Shown: positions 50,401 through 60,254, numbered from the stretch's first letter. The stretch is 64,000 bases of DNA from Vibrio vulnificus NBRC 15645 = ATCC 27562 (GCF_002224265.1 NZ_CP012881.1:2418001-2482000); one strand, 5' to 3'. Numbers and translations: made by a program. Notes: generated by a model from the sequence alone, not told the origin.

Positions 50401-53282
50401 CTGAAGAAGCGTTAGATGAGCATCCTGATGATGCCATGCTTTCAGAGCTCGATGACACACCAGCTCAAGACGATGAGCTTGTGGATCTTGTTGATGACAT
50501 CGCAGAGCCTGTTTCAACTGACGCAGAAGCGCTGTTGGCACAGGATATTGAGGATGCTCAAGCACTCGAGGCTCCTTCTGCGGAGATGCCTTTAGAAGAG
50601 CCCGTTCTTGAAACACCGACACCAAATGCAGTGCCAAATGAGTTTGGCACTCCTATTGAAGAAGATTGGGCAGAGGCAGAGACTCTTTTTGATGGTCTAG
50701 CAACCGACAGCGAACTGCCACAAACACAACAAGAAGAATCGCTAGCAGGATTGACAGAGGCTGAATCGACGGCGGAACAGGACGACAGTCTTAATGACTT
50801 AGAACTGTTGGAGTTCGATGAAGACGATGCTTTGGAAGCCTTAGCTGATGAGTCAGTACAAGAAGCCAATGCGGTTCTCGGTGAAGATGCGATCGGCTTG
50901 GATGAGTTAGCGCTCACCGAATTTGGCGAAGATGACGAGTTGTCTGTGCTAGCCGATGAGCCTGGTTTTGCAGAACCTTCTCTTGAGAGTGAGCTTGAAG
51001 ACATTGATCTTGACGAACTTGATTTCCCTGAGTTTGGCGAAGAAGAAGCGTTAGCATCTCTTGAAGAGGAGCCGATGCTTTCTGAGGTCGAATTGTCTGA
51101 GTCGGATTTGGCGACGCCACCAATCGACGAAACAGAGTTACTAGAGCAAGCTGAAAGCGCGGTGACCGATCTCGACGACATTGAGTTTGATGAGAATGAA
51201 CTACCGGAATTCGGTGAAGAAGACGCACTGTCTGCAATGGCAGATGAACCATCACTCGCAGACTTTGAATTAGATGAGCCTGTTGCAGAGGGTGAAATCG
51301 ACCTTGCTGATGAGGTTGACTTTGACGAACTAGAACTGCCAGAGTTTGGCGAAGACGAAGCACTGGCCGCGATGGCAGACGAGCCTTCTTACGATGCTCC
51401 GGTGGTGGAAGAGGACGCGTTTGCAGCTGAAGAGCCAGCCGTTGAATCCGAAACCACAAGTGACGAGTCCACGCTAGATGACGTGCTTGAGCCAAGCGAA
51501 GCGGCAACTGACAATGCAAAAAGTGCAGAAGAGCAAGTTCAAGCCGAAACAACGGACGATGCGTTCGACTTTGACGAGCTAGAACTGCCAGAGTTTGGCG
51601 AAGACGAAGCACTGGCCGCGATGGCAGATGAGCCTTCTTACGATGCTCCGGTTGTGGAAGAGCCAGCCGTTGAATCCGAAATCACAAGTGACGAGTCCGC
51701 GTTAGATGACATGCTTGAGCCAAGCAAAGCGGCAACTGACAACGTAGAAAGTGCAGAAGAGCAAGCTCAAGTCGAAACAACGGACGATGCGTTCGACGTT
51801 GACGAGCTAGAACTGCCAGAGTTTGGTGAAGACGAAGCACTGGCCGCGATGGCAGATGAGCCTTCTTACGATGCTCCGGTGGTGGAAGAGGACGCGTTTG
51901 CAGCTGAAGAGCCAGCCGTTGAATCCGAAACCACAAGTGACGAGTCCACGCTAGATGACGTGCTTGAGCCAAGCAAAGCGGCAACTGACAACGTAGAAAG
52001 TGCAAAAGAGCAAGCTCAAGTCGAAACAACGGACGATGCGTTCGACGTTGACGAGCTAGAACTGCCAGAGTTTGGTGAAGACGAAGCACTGGCCGCGATG
52101 GTAGACGAGCCTTCTTACGATGCTCCGGTTGTGGAAGAGGAAGCGTTTGCAGCTGAAGAGCCAGCCGTTGAATCTGAAGTGACAAGCGAAGAGTCCGCGT
52201 TAGGTGAAGAGCTTGAGCCAAGCGAAGCGGCAACTGACAACGTAGAAAGTGCAAAAGAGCAAGCTCAAGTCGAAACAACGGACGATGCGTTCGACGTTGA
52301 CGAACTAGAGCTGCCTGAGTTTGGCGAAGATGAGGCAGCAGAAGCGGTTGCCAGTGAGCCAAATATCGAACCTGACGCTGAGCCTGAAGCAGAATCAGAT
52401 GACTTTGAAATTGATGATATCGAACTGCCAGAATTTGGCGAAGAAGATGCCATTGTTTCGGTTGCAGAGGAGCTCGACGAAGCGCCAATTACCTCCGAGC
52501 CAGAAGAGCAAGATTATCATTTTGACTCTTTAGAATTACCATCGATAGAAGAGAGTGGCGAGTTAAATACGGTTAACAAACCGCATATCAATCCTTCTTC
52601 TTATGAAGAACAAGATGCCCTATTTGATGTTTTTGCTCAGGAAGCGGGCTTCAATATCGCAGAAGAAGAGGTACTTCATTCTGAATTTGATGAAGCAGCG
52701 ATGGCGGATCTGCTTTCGGAAGAGGCTTTGGATGATAACTTCTTCCCAGAATCGCCCGATGATGAAATGGCTGCCAGTGCTGGTATGGACATTGAAGCGA
52801 TGTTGGAAGTCGGCGGCGATGACTGGAATGGCTTTAAACTACCGGATACCCCATCAGCGGAAGTAACGAGTGATGTACCAGCTGACGAGCGTGAAATCTG
52901 GAGCTCAGAAGAAGCCCTCAGACAACCCAATATTGATGAGGAAAACTGGGCCGAACAAGACGACTTTGATCCGAAGAAAAACCAATACATGACGATTGAC
53001 GAGCTCATGGCTCAAGTGGATGGTGATGAAGTGGAGTTCGAAGAGGAAGATCTCAAACTGGATGTCGGTCTCGATGAATTTCCTGATGTGATTGGGGATA
53101 TTAGCAACGTGGATGTGGATGAAAACGCAGAAGCGGCGGGTAAGCTTGATTTGGCGAAGATTTACATCGAAATGAACGATGCGGAAGGGGCAATCAAACT
53201 GCTCGAAGAAGCGATTGTTTATGGTGATGATGTGGTTCGTCGTGAAGCGAAAAATCTCATTGATATGATTAACGGCCGTTAA
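47445..53282 (+). CDS. hubP: Polar scaffold protein HubP (FimV family)
   Basis: HubP anchors ParA-type proteins, the chromosome origin, chemotaxis arrays and flagellar regulators at the cell pole of vibrios. The 1945-residue protein has a signal peptide (about 1-25) and a periplasmic LysM-like domain near 70-120. A Pro-rich stretch, a coiled coil (about 194-268) and one membrane helix (about 275-298) follow. A very acidic cytoplasmic region of about 1550 residues comes next, ending in a FimV-type TPR-like domain (EAAGKLDLAKIYIEMNDAEGA). Motifs like LPEFGEDEAL recur about ten times, and four long copies are nearly identical in DNA. Confidence 0.95.
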   Translation: MRQIFKRLLAPLLLMTALPTSVSQADGIRLVGPTGEVQSSPSFSEQVERANSPLPVSDEPSRFYGPTSANETLWSIASKLRPANNVSVQQTLLAIYRLNPQAFENQNIHSLVPGSTLRVPSLAQVRSASTEQAVTVMKAHQDKLNATPRPIAPTPVTRPVKVTPATPAQAVSETVKVEPQIDTTPVKTPEVPQVKTLEKQLEMSESELTALEEKNHNLRLMLAEVQSEVDGLKTELGDENRIRSEVEKLLAEEKAKLEEQQRMQPSAFDQFLSNGWMVAAAALIPGALIGLLIVMLLGRRKEAEPSASETQTEAPLTPPPMSDSDLDDLTDDLTLDDDLFSDSDDNSELLFDDSMGEDENDVFGDLDDSDLDFNLEGEDGEDPFASIGDDGDLDTDFDDFDSSNNGISVKGSDKALGLEEMERALDEVSPELEITDDEESDFDLSGENVGMSEDDLAELLASDEPTEDLGDSALDQSMLDDLFSNLGDDDEADEFDLGLDEDSAAAPTENKQMSDAMSGTMASDEDIDQLLAQFDEPVIDESELDTQSSLDELESLLESGADDTQDDLSTSLLDEMLEQASDDEVSLDPLDELEALAGLSDDEIEVSLTDTELLDELLEADEEESLDEFDPLSELEELAAFGQDEVVPELDENSTDLLDELLESAPESDESLEWPEEELVTAEESDLFDELIGLDESDKAQKDDAAEPFDFAAELDAALDSSEDFVELSVSEPAIEEGNAEGDLVDNSAIDDLLDDVLPLEEASPKQDEQAAEVEELVEAIDSSMAGDEFEPTEFNSSHFVEDLANVAPTLDPLLDAFPEDIEEGSNAEAELDTDPQPLQESLDDSSEALLEEAAPSEPVLPSSDPLADLPLEEGESGDADDIDDQDDQDDDWLQAAIDEVESPLDSIDEYQSTTQTETSEQELLSDHEIATTTPELDVEESQEPQEEDWLQSAIDEVESPHIDLEQHEVDSDEHLASTPLATEVTEEALDEHPDDAMLSELDDTPAQDDELVDLVDDIAEPVSTDAEALLAQDIEDAQALEAPSAEMPLEEPVLETPTPNAVPNEFGTPIEEDWAEAETLFDGLATDSELPQTQQEESLAGLTEAESTAEQDDSLNDLELLEFDEDDALEALADESVQEANAVLGEDAIGLDELALTEFGEDDELSVLADEPGFAEPSLESELEDIDLDELDFPEFGEEEALASLEEEPMLSEVELSESDLATPPIDETELLEQAESAVTDLDDIEFDENELPEFGEEDALSAMADEPSLADFELDEPVAEGEIDLADEVDFDELELPEFGEDEALAAMADEPSYDAPVVEEDAFAAEEPAVESETTSDESTLDDVLEPSEAATDNAKSAEEQVQAETTDDAFDFDELELPEFGEDEALAAMADEPSYDAPVVEEPAVESEITSDESALDDMLEPSKAATDNVESAEEQAQVETTDDAFDVDELELPEFGEDEALAAMADEPSYDAPVVEEDAFAAEEPAVESETTSDESTLDDVLEPSKAATDNVESAKEQAQVETTDDAFDVDELELPEFGEDEALAAMVDEPSYDAPVVEEEAFAAEEPAVESEVTSEESALGEELEPSEAATDNVESAKEQAQVETTDDAFDVDELELPEFGEDEAAEAVASEPNIEPDAEPEAESDDFEIDDIELPEFGEEDAIVSVAEELDEAPITSEPEEQDYHFDSLELPSIEESGELNTVNKPHINPSSYEEQDALFDVFAQEAGFNIAEEEVLHSEFDEAAMADLLSEEALDDNFFPESPDDEMAASAGMDIEAMLEVGGDDWNGFKLPDTPSAEVTSDVPADEREIWSSEEALRQPNIDEENWAEQDDFDPKKNQYMTIDELMAQVDGDEVEFEEEDLKLDVGLDEFPDVIGDISNVDVDENAEAAGKLDLAKIYIEMNDAEGAIKLLEEAIVYGDDVVRREAKNLIDMINGR
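51324..52298 (+). repeat. Tandem in-frame repeats within hubP (249, 228, 249, 249 bp)
   Basis: Four consecutive units start at 51324, 51573, 51801 and 52050; a partial fifth begins at 52299. Each encodes DELELPEFGEDEAL, AMxDEPSYDAPVVEE, then an acidic spacer with EATDN- and ETTDDAF-like parts. Unit two lacks 21 bases (EDAFAAE), keeping the frame. Long stretches are identical in nucleotides, including silent positions, so the expansion is recent. Residues are about 1294-1618 of HubP. Confidence 0.93.
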
Positions 53283-53299
53283 TTTTATTCTTAAGTCAC

Positions 53300-53327
53300 A
53301 GGGGCAGCTTTCGCTGCCCCTTGTTTT
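53300..53327 (+). terminator. Terminator after hubP
   Basis: A GC-rich 9-bp stem AGGGGCAGC/GCTGCCCCT with a TTTC loop is followed by TGTTTTA, 17 bases after the hubP stop. Confidence 0.85.
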
Positions 53328-53406
53328 ATCGCTCGAGGTTTGAGGATTAGAAATTCAAGCCACAACCGTTTATACTTCCCGCCCCAAATTCAAATCGAAG
53401 GTTATC

Positions 53407-54201
53407 ATGAGAATTGCATTAGGCATCGAATACAATGGCACTGACTATTTCGGTTGGCAGCGTCAACGTGAAGTCGACAGTGTTCAAGAAAAGCTGGAGA
53501 AGGCGTTATCGAAAGTGGCGAACCATCCAGTAGAAGTACAATGTGCAGGTCGCACCGATGCAGGGGTTCACGGTACTGGGCAAGTGGTTCACTTCGATAC
53601 CAATGTTGAGCGTAAAATGGTTGCTTGGACCATGGGGGCCAATGCGAACTTACCCAAAGATATCGCAGTACGTTGGGCGAAAGAAGTACCAGATGAGTTC
53701 CATGCGCGTTTTTCAGCAACCGCACGCCGCTATCGCTATATCATTTTTAACCATGCATTGCGTCCTGGTATTCTGGGCTCAGGGGTAAGCCATTATCATG
53801 GCGACCTTGATGAGAAAAAAATGCATGAGGCGGGGCAATATTTGTTGGGGGAGAACGACTTTACTTCGTTCCGCGCAGTTCAATGCCAATCATTAAGCCC
53901 GTTTCGTAACATGATGCATTTGAATGTGACACGTCACGGCCACTATGTGGTGATCGACATCAAAGCCAATGCCTTTGTGCACCACATGGTGCGCAACATT
54001 ACCGGCAGTTTAATTATGGTTGGTCGTGGGGAGCAAGATCCAGAGTGGATCAAATGGTTGCTCGAAGCGAAAGATCGTAAGCTCGCCGGTCCGACGGCCA
54101 AAGCCGAAGGTTTGTATCTCGTTGATGTGGACTACCCTGAAGAGTTCGATTTACCTCGCGAGTCGATCGGCCCGTTGTTTTTGCCCGATAATTTGAACTA
54201 A
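53407..54201 (+). CDS. truA: tRNA pseudouridine synthase TruA
   Basis: TruA makes pseudouridine at positions 38-40 of the anticodon arm. The 264-residue protein contains the catalytic Asp D51 in [10 protein letters not shown] and the family segment [16 protein letters not shown]. Its place downstream of the fimV gene and upstream of accD is conserved in gammaproteobacteria. Confidence 0.98.
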   Translation: MRIALGIEYNGTDYFGWQRQREVDSVQEKLEKALSKVANHPVEVQCAGRTDAGVHGTGQVVHFDTNVERKMVAWTMGANANLPKDIAVRWAKEVPDEFHARFSATARRYRYIIFNHALRPGILGSGVSHYHGDLDEKKMHEAGQYLLGENDFTSFRAVQCQSLSPFRNMMHLNVTRHGHYVVIDIKANAFVHHMVRNITGSLIMVGRGEQDPEWIKWLLEAKDRKLAGPTAKAEGLYLVDVDYPEEFDLPRESIGPLFLPDNLN

Positions 54202-54375
54202 TCGAGAGATTCAGATTCAAAAAAATGAGTAACTTAGCGTGCGACTTTGACTGAAAAAATAGGTACAACCAGTTTTTTATCTACAGTTGTCGTTATATGT
54301 GGTTTAATCCACACGCGTAAATTCGAATTTTTGTCTTTCGCTATGGAGCGGAAGCGTAGAGAGAAAAGGTCTTCC

Positions 54376-55302
54376 ATGAGTTGGCTTGAAAAGATTTTAG
54401 AAAAAAGCAACATCGTAAGCTCACGTAAAGCGTCTATCCCTGAGGGTGTGTGGACGAAATGTACTTCATGTGAGCAAGTTCTGTATCACGCGGAGCTTGA
54501 GCGTAACCTTGAAGTGTGTCCTAAGTGTAATCACCACATGCGTATGAAAGCGCGTCGTCGTCTAGAAACATTTTTGGACGAAGGCAATCGCGTAGAGCTA
54601 GGTGGTGAACTTGAACCGCAAGATAAACTGAAGTTTAAAGACTCTAAGCGTTATAAAGAGCGTATCGCAGCAGCGCAGAAGAGCAGCGGTGAGAAAGACG
54701 CCCTTGTTGCGATGAAAGGTGAATTGCTAGGCATGCCTATTGTCGCTTGTGCGTTTGAGTTCTCATTTATGGGTGGTTCAATGGGTTCTGTTGTCGGCGC
54801 GCGTTTCGTACGTGCTGTTGAAGCGGCAATGGAAAACAATTGTGCACTCGTTTGTTTCTCTGCAAGTGGTGGTGCGCGCATGCAAGAGGCTTTGATGTCT
54901 CTCATGCAAATGGCGAAAACCAGTGCGGCGTTAGAGCGTCTATCTGCGAAAGGTCTGCCGTTTATCTCTGTGATGACCGACCCAACCATGGGTGGGGTTT
55001 CAGCGAGTTTGGCGATGCTTGGTGACATTAATATCGGTGAGCCGAAAGCGCTGATCGGTTTTGCTGGTCGTCGCGTTATCGAGCAAACCGTGCGTGAAGA
55101 TCTGCCTGAAGGCTTCCAGCGCAGTGAGTTCCTACTTGAGCACGGTGCCATTGATATGATCGTTGATCGCCGTGAAATGCGTCAGCGCGTTGGTGGTTTG
55201 ATCGCCAAGCTGACCAATCACAAGTCGCCTCTCGTTGTTTCTGTGAACGATTCACCAAATGAAGCGGCATATTCTGTACCAGAAGCGAACGAAAAAGGGT
55301 AA
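54376..55302 (+). CDS. accD: Acetyl-CoA carboxylase carboxyltransferase subunit beta AccD
   Basis: AccD with AccA transfers carboxyl from biotin to acetyl-CoA, forming malonyl-CoA for fatty-acid synthesis. From ATG 54376 ([10 protein letters not shown]) it is 308 residues, the family length. The four-Cys zinc ribbon (C29, C32, C48, C51) and the crotonase-fold core ([15 protein letters not shown]) are present. The longer frame from 54247 is rejected. Confidence 0.98.
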   Translation: MSWLEKILEKSNIVSSRKASIPEGVWTKCTSCEQVLYHAELERNLEVCPKCNHHMRMKARRRLETFLDEGNRVELGGELEPQDKLKFKDSKRYKERIAAAQKSSGEKDALVAMKGELLGMPIVACAFEFSFMGGSMGSVVGARFVRAVEAAMENNCALVCFSASGGARMQEALMSLMQMAKTSAALERLSAKGLPFISVMTDPTMGGVSASLAMLGDINIGEPKALIGFAGRRVIEQTVREDLPEGFQRSEFLLEHGAIDMIVDRREMRQRVGGLIAKLTNHKSPLVVSVNDSPNEAAYSVPEANEKG

Positions 55303-55346
55303 AGTAGCCTCTAACAAACAACCAAGTCTTTGATGGTTATCGTTAG

Positions 55347-56612
55347 ATGAAACAAAACTCTATTCCACAAGCCACATCCCCTATGGCGGTGTGGCTTGAT
55401 TATTTAGCCAATATACACACTTCTGCCATTGATCTTGGCCTAGACCGAGTTCAAGCTGTTGCTCTCAAAGCAAACCTCACCAAACCTGCACCCACTGTGA
55501 TCACTGTTGCTGGCACGAACGGCAAGGGTTCAACCTGTGCGTTAATGGAAGCGATCTTACTCGATGCTGGATATTCCGTTGGCGTGTACAGCTCGCCACA
55601 CTTAATTCGATATAACGAGCGAGTCCGCATTAACGGTCAAGATCTTGCGGATGAAAAGCACTGTGAAGCGTTTGATTTCATTGAGCAACAACGCGGTGAT
55701 ATCAGCTTAAGCTTGTTTGAGTATGGGACGCTGGCGGCATTACGCTTGTTCCAAACGGAAAAGGTCGATGTGGTTCTATTGGAAGTTGGCCTAGGTGGGC
55801 GATTGGACGCCACCAACGTGGTGGATCACGATGTCTCAGTGATCACTAGCTTGGCACTGGATCACGTAGATTGGCTTGGAGATGACATTAACGTTATCGG
55901 CTTTGAGAAAGCGGGCATTTATCGTAGTGGTAAGCCAGCTATTTGTGGCCAGCCAACGCCTCCGTCAACGGTTGCTGCACATGCAGACGATATCGGTGCA
56001 GAGTTTTACCAAGTCGGTATTCAGTTTGACTATCAGCTTTCGGGTGAAGGTTGGCGCTGGCAGCATGGTGCTTTCGCATTGGAAGATTTGCCTCTCCCAG
56101 GCTTGCCTTTGCCAAATGCCGCAACCGCGTTAATGGCGCTAGGTGCCTCTGATCTTGAACTGAGCGATATCAACATCGTCAACGGACTAAAAAATGCGAA
56201 GTTAGCAGGTCGAATGCAGGTGTTGCAGACAGCGCCATTAGTTCTTTTGGATGTGGCGCATAATCCTCATTCCGCGGAGTATTTAGTGACTCAGCTTCAG
56301 TCTCGCTACCATGGTAAAACCATCCATGCGGTGATTGGCATGTTGAAGGATAAAGACATCAAATCGACGCTAGAAGTTTTAGCGCCCGTTACTCGCCATT
56401 GGTACCCAGCCTCGCTGACAGGACCAAGAGCCGCGACAGCCGAAGAATTGATTCAATATTTGCCGCAAGGCACACAAAGTTATACCGATCCAGCACACGC
56501 TTTTGACCAAGCACTGTCACAAGCACAATCTGATGAGATAGTGTTAGTGGTTGGCTCTTTCCACACCGTGGGTGAAGTGTTGGAGCATTGGCAACAAAAC
56601 AAAGGTAATTAA
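55347..56612 (+). CDS. folC: Dihydrofolate/folylpolyglutamate synthase FolC
   Basis: FolC adds glycine-linked glutamate to dihydropteroate and folates. The 421-residue Mur-ligase family protein has the ATP-binding loop VAGTNGKGSTCALMEAI, the conserved HLIRYNERVRI and DVAHNPHSAEYL. Its stop is immediately followed by the dedD start, so translation is coupled. The order accD-folC-dedD-cvpA-purF is conserved. Confidence 0.98.
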   Translation: MKQNSIPQATSPMAVWLDYLANIHTSAIDLGLDRVQAVALKANLTKPAPTVITVAGTNGKGSTCALMEAILLDAGYSVGVYSSPHLIRYNERVRINGQDLADEKHCEAFDFIEQQRGDISLSLFEYGTLAALRLFQTEKVDVVLLEVGLGGRLDATNVVDHDVSVITSLALDHVDWLGDDINVIGFEKAGIYRSGKPAICGQPTPPSTVAAHADDIGAEFYQVGIQFDYQLSGEGWRWQHGAFALEDLPLPGLPLPNAATALMALGASDLELSDINIVNGLKNAKLAGRMQVLQTAPLVLLDVAHNPHSAEYLVTQLQSRYHGKTIHAVIGMLKDKDIKSTLEVLAPVTRHWYPASLTGPRAATAEELIQYLPQGTQSYTDPAHAFDQALSQAQSDEIVLVVGSFHTVGEVLEHWQQNKGN

Positions 56613-57170
56613 ATGGCAAGTAAGTTCCAAAGCCGTCTGGTGGGGACCATTATCTTGGTCGCTATCGGCGTGATAGTGCTTCCTGATGTCCTCGATGGCC
56701 AGAAGCTTCACTATAAAGAAGAGTTTGCCACCATTCCGATCAAACCGGAATTGAGCAATGAAGTGGAGAGTTTCGAAATTCTTGAGCCCGTAGAAGACGA
56801 CATCAAGCTACCAGAGTCTCCTGTGGTCGCGACGGTGGGGCAGTCATCGACTTCAAGCCAACGCTCTGCTTCAACCAAAACTGACAAGGTCGAGGTGAAG
56901 ATTAATGACGTGCCAGAGAAGAATAACTACGAAGATTCAGCATGGATCATTCAGTTAATGGCACTGCGTAATGAAGAGAATGCGCAGAACATGGCGAAGG
57001 ATTTGCAGAAACGCGGTTATCAAGCGCATACCATCAAAGAAAATGGATTTACTCGAGTTGTAATTGGTCCTGATGTGTCAAAAAGTAAACTTGAAAGACA
57101 AGTCGTGGAATTGGAAAAAATTACTGGTTCCAAAGGTCAATTGCTCAAATTTAAACCACTAAACCCATAA
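56613..57170 (+). CDS. dedD: SPOR-domain cell-division protein DedD
   Basis: The 185-residue protein has an N-terminal membrane helix (about 8-26), a Glu/Ser-rich periplasmic linker and a C-terminal SPOR domain (about 105-180, SAWIIQLMALRNEENAQNM) that binds septal peptidoglycan. It begins directly after folC. Its last codons overlap the PurR box of the cvpA-purF promoter. Confidence 0.95.
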   Translation: MASKFQSRLVGTIILVAIGVIVLPDVLDGQKLHYKEEFATIPIKPELSNEVESFEILEPVEDDIKLPESPVVATVGQSSTSSQRSASTKTDKVEVKINDVPEKNNYEDSAWIIQLMALRNEENAQNMAKDLQKRGYQAHTIKENGFTRVVIGPDVSKSKLERQVVELEKITGSKGQLLKFKPLNP

Positions 57171-57184
57171 GAAAACGTTTGCGT
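57169..57184. promoter_or_regulatory. PurR operator of cvpA-purF
   Basis: The 16-base AAGAAAACGTTTGCGT, read on the other strand as ACGCAAACGTTTTCTT, matches the PurR consensus with one difference. It lies next to a -10-like TAAAAT at 57200-57205, 48 bases before cvpA. E. coli cvpA-purF is controlled in the same way. Confidence 0.82.
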
Positions 57185-57231
57185 CAGCATTTTTTCTGTT
57201 AAAATGCGCGCCAACTTAAGATGAAGAAAAC

Positions 57232-57723
57232 ATGAATTGGTTAGATTTTGTCATTTTAGGTGTGATCGGATTTTCAGCTCTGATCAGTTTAGTTCGCGGT
57301 TTTGCGAAAGAAGCATTGTCATTGGTGATTTGGTTTGGAGCGTTTTTTATCTCCAGTAACTATTACACCAAACTCGCGGTGTATTTCACCAATATCGAAG
57401 ACGACATGTTTCGAAACGGAGCCGCAATCGCGGCATTGTTTGTCGCGACCTTGGTAGTTGGTGCAGTGGTCAATTATGTCATTGCTCAACTAGTACAAAA
57501 AACAGGGCTTTCAGGCACAGACCGAATTTTGGGTGTGGTGTTTGGCGGTCTACGTGGGGTGCTAATTGTCTCTGCGGTGCTGTTTTTTATGGATGCTTTT
57601 ACGGCATTCCCAAGTTCGGAGTGGTGGAAGAGTTCGCAACTGGTCCCTGAGTTCAGTCGAATCATTGCCCCATTCTTCGAGCATTTACAAGCAACATCGA
57701 GTTTTTTGTCTGGCACTCTCTAG
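57232..57723 (+). CDS. cvpA: Colicin V production family membrane protein CvpA
   Basis: The 163-residue protein has four membrane helices and the family N-terminus MNWLDFVILGVIGFSALISL with the following RGFAKEAL. The family is linked to colicin V export and envelope stress resistance, and its exact activity is unknown. It is in an operon with purF, 36 bp downstream, under a PurR box. Confidence 0.95.
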   Translation: MNWLDFVILGVIGFSALISLVRGFAKEALSLVIWFGAFFISSNYYTKLAVYFTNIEDDMFRNGAAIAALFVATLVVGAVVNYVIAQLVQKTGLSGTDRILGVVFGGLRGVLIVSAVLFFMDAFTAFPSSEWWKSSQLVPEFSRIIAPFFEHLQATSSFLSGTL

Positions 57724-57759
57724 CAGTGCCAGCTACTGTCGCAAATCGAGGATTAGGAC

Positions 57760-59274
57760 ATGTGTGGTATTGTTGGAATCGTGGGCACAACCCCTGTAAA
57801 CCAGTCAATTTATGACGCGTTAACAGTGTTACAGCATCGTGGCCAAGATGCCGCTGGTATTTGTACAATAGAAAGCAATCGTTTTCGTCTGCGTAAAGCA
57901 AACGGTCTGGTAAAAGATGTGTTTGAAGCAAAACACATGCAACGTCTTCAAGGAAACGTCGGCATTGGTCATGTACGCTATCCAACGGCGGGTAGTTCCA
58001 GCGCTTCCGAAGCGCAGCCTTTTTACGTTAACTCGCCATTTGGCATTAGCTTAGCGCACAACGGCAACTTGACTAACGCGCATGAAGTTCGTCAGAAATT
58101 GTTCGAAAAAGATCGCCGCCATGTGAATACCACCTCAGACTCCGAAGTTCTTCTCAACGTACTTGCTCACGAAATTGATACAGTAAAAGGCAACGTCACT
58201 GCCGATGATGTTTTCCGAGCCATCGCCAATGTCCATCGTACCATTCGTGGTGCTTACGCCGTTACAGCGATGATCATCGGTCACGGTATGATTGCCTTTC
58301 GTGACCCACATGGTATTCGTCCACTTTGCTTAGGTAAGCGTGAAGAGAACGGACAAACGGAATACATGGTGGCGTCAGAATCAGTAGCGCTGGATGCAGT
58401 TGGCTTTGATTTTGTGCGTGACGTCGCACCAGGTGAAGCGATTTACGCGACTTTTGACGGTGAACTCTTTACCAAGCAGTGCGCTGACAATCCAAAACTC
58501 AACCCGTGCATTTTTGAGTTCGTTTACTTTGCACGTCCTGATTCGTTTATCGATAAGATCTCGGTTTACAGTGCACGCGTCGAAATGGGTAAAAAGCTGG
58601 GAGAGCGTATTAAAGAAGAGTACGCCGATCTTGATATTGACGTTGTCATTCCCATTCCAGAGACCTCTTGTGATATCGCACTGCAAATTGCTCAAGCGAT
58701 TGATAAGCCATATCGCCAAGGGTTTGTTAAAAACCGCTATGTCGGCCGTACTTTTATCATGCCGGGCCAACAATTGCGTAAAAAATCGGTACGTCGCAAG
58801 CTCAATGCCATTCGCTCTGAATTCAAAGATAAGAATGTGCTGTTAGTAGACGATTCGATTGTACGTGGCACCACTTCTGAGCAAATCATCGAAATGGCGA
58901 GAGACTCGGGTGCGAAGAAAGTATTTATTGTCTCTGCTGCACCAGAGGTGCGTTTCCCGAACGTTTACGGCATTGATATGCCAAGCGCGACTGAGCTTAT
59001 TGCGCATGGACGAGATAACGAGACGATCTGTAAGCTGATTGGTGCCGATGCTCTGATTTTCCAAAAACTGGAAGATTTAGTGGATGCGGTGGGCTTAGGT
59101 AACCTTGATATTACTAAGTTTGATACTTCGGTGTTTAACGGCGAATACGTGACGGGTGATATTGATCAGCAATACCTCGATTTCCTTGATTCGATGCGTA
59201 ACGATGATGCAAAGGTTCAGCGTGAGATTCAACAAGATCTGGCTAACCTAGAATTGCATAACGAAGGTGCGTAA
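57760..59274 (+). CDS. purF: Amidophosphoribosyltransferase PurF
   Basis: PurF forms phosphoribosylamine, the first committed step of purine synthesis. The 504-residue protein has the N-terminal nucleophile Cys ([10 protein letters not shown]2 after Met removal), the HNGNLTNA glutaminase segment and the PRPP-binding [14 protein letters not shown]. Length matches E. coli PurF. It ends at a clear terminator. Confidence 0.98.
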   Translation: MCGIVGIVGTTPVNQSIYDALTVLQHRGQDAAGICTIESNRFRLRKANGLVKDVFEAKHMQRLQGNVGIGHVRYPTAGSSSASEAQPFYVNSPFGISLAHNGNLTNAHEVRQKLFEKDRRHVNTTSDSEVLLNVLAHEIDTVKGNVTADDVFRAIANVHRTIRGAYAVTAMIIGHGMIAFRDPHGIRPLCLGKREENGQTEYMVASESVALDAVGFDFVRDVAPGEAIYATFDGELFTKQCADNPKLNPCIFEFVYFARPDSFIDKISVYSARVEMGKKLGERIKEEYADLDIDVVIPIPETSCDIALQIAQAIDKPYRQGFVKNRYVGRTFIMPGQQLRKKSVRRKLNAIRSEFKDKNVLLVDDSIVRGTTSEQIIEMARDSGAKKVFIVSAAPEVRFPNVYGIDMPSATELIAHGRDNETICKLIGADALIFQKLEDLVDAVGLGNLDITKFDTSVFNGEYVTGDIDQQYLDFLDSMRNDDAKVQREIQQDLANLELHNEGA

Positions 59275-59310
59275 TCGACACCGGAGTTCAGGGTTAAGAT
59301 AAGACAAATA

Positions 59311-59341
59311 AAAACCAGAGCGTTTCTGCTCTGGTTTTTTT
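59311..59341. terminator. Terminator between purF and aphB
   Basis: An 11-bp stem AAAACCAGAGC/GCTCTGGTTTT with a 6-base loop and a T tract lies between the convergent genes. Confidence 0.9.
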
Positions 59342-59378
59342 GTGCTCGAAATAACCTCTATGGTTACACGCTAAATTG

Positions 59379-60254
59379 TTAGTGGATGTTATAGGCAATC
59401 ACGTAGTCGATAAACAAACGCACTTTTTCGGGTAAGTGATCTTTGTGATTGTAGAGCATGTAAATATCGCGCGGGTTTGCGCTCCAGTCAGGCAGAATAC
59501 GTACTAGGCTGCCATCGGCGATGTACTCTTTTATCATCACATCTGGCATGAGGGTGATGCCTAGCCCTTCTGAACACGCGCTACGTACCACATTCAGTGC
59601 ATTGGCTTGGAAGCGACCACGATCAACGTTAACCACGGTTTCGCCTTTGCTGTTGATTAATGTCCACTTTAACAGCGGGTGGCCTTTGAGCAGGAAATGG
59701 TCGTGCAGATCTTCAGCATGAGTTGGCATTGGGTGAGCGTTTACGTACTCAGGGCTAGCCACCAAAATATCTTTCACTGAACCAATTTTACGCGCGATAA
59801 GGCTTGAATCTCTTTGTGGTCCTACGCGGAAAATGACATCCCATTCGGTTGGGTCAAGTTGATCAGCGTTACTCTCTGTAGTGAGTTCAATGTTGATTTC
59901 TGGATACTGACTCATAAAACCGTTCAACATTGGCATCATCATGCGCTTGGTGAGATTGTAGGGCGTTGAAATCTTGATTTTGCCAGACGCACCACGACAT
60001 TCATCGGTAATTTCTTCGGCTGTGTTTGTGAGTCTTTGCAGTAAAGGAGAGCATTCACGGAAAAAGCGTTCTCCTGCTTCTGTCAGTGATAATTTACGTG
60101 CATGGCGATTGAGAAGGCGCAAATTCACCGCATCTTCCAAAGCTTGTATGCGTCGGGTGATGGTCGCCACGGGGATCATGGTCTTACGTGAAGTTGCGGT
60201 GTAGCTCCCATTTTCAACAACGAGTCTGAACAGGTTGAGATCGTCTAATTTCAT
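59379..60254 (-). CDS. aphB: LysR-type regulator AphB
   Basis: A 291-residue LysR regulator with N-terminal winged HTH (MKLDDLNLFRLVVENGSYT, IPVATITRRIQALE) and an effector domain. The sequence closely recalls V. cholerae AphB, which activates tcpPH and responds to low oxygen and low pH. Three cysteines occur (C68, C86, C227). AphB is reported to use a thiol switch, and C227 in RSACSEGLG is the likely candidate, although numbering differs between reports. I chose ATG 60254, with AGGAA upstream, over GTG 60266. It is divergent from the RssB-like gene, matching the V. cholerae order. Confidence 0.92.
   Translation of the reverse strand: MKLDDLNLFRLVVENGSYTATSRKTMIPVATITRRIQALEDAVNLRLLNRHARKLSLTEAGERFFRECSPLLQRLTNTAEEITDECRGASGKIKISTPYNLTKRMMMPMLNGFMSQYPEINIELTTESNADQLDPTEWDVIFRVGPQRDSSLIARKIGSVKDILVASPEYVNAHPMPTHAEDLHDHFLLKGHPLLKWTLINSKGETVVNVDRGRFQANALNVVRSACSEGLGITLMPDVMIKEYIADGSLVRILPDWSANPRDIYMLYNHKDHLPEKVRLFIDYVIAYNIH

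Noticed and set aside
51682..52488. Long minus-strand reading frame of 268 codons opposite hubP, with others at 50558-51181 and 50914-51612
   Set aside because: Low-complexity Leu/Arg/Gln/His or Ser-rich products are the mirror of the acidic hubP repeats; no ribosome site or family resemblance.
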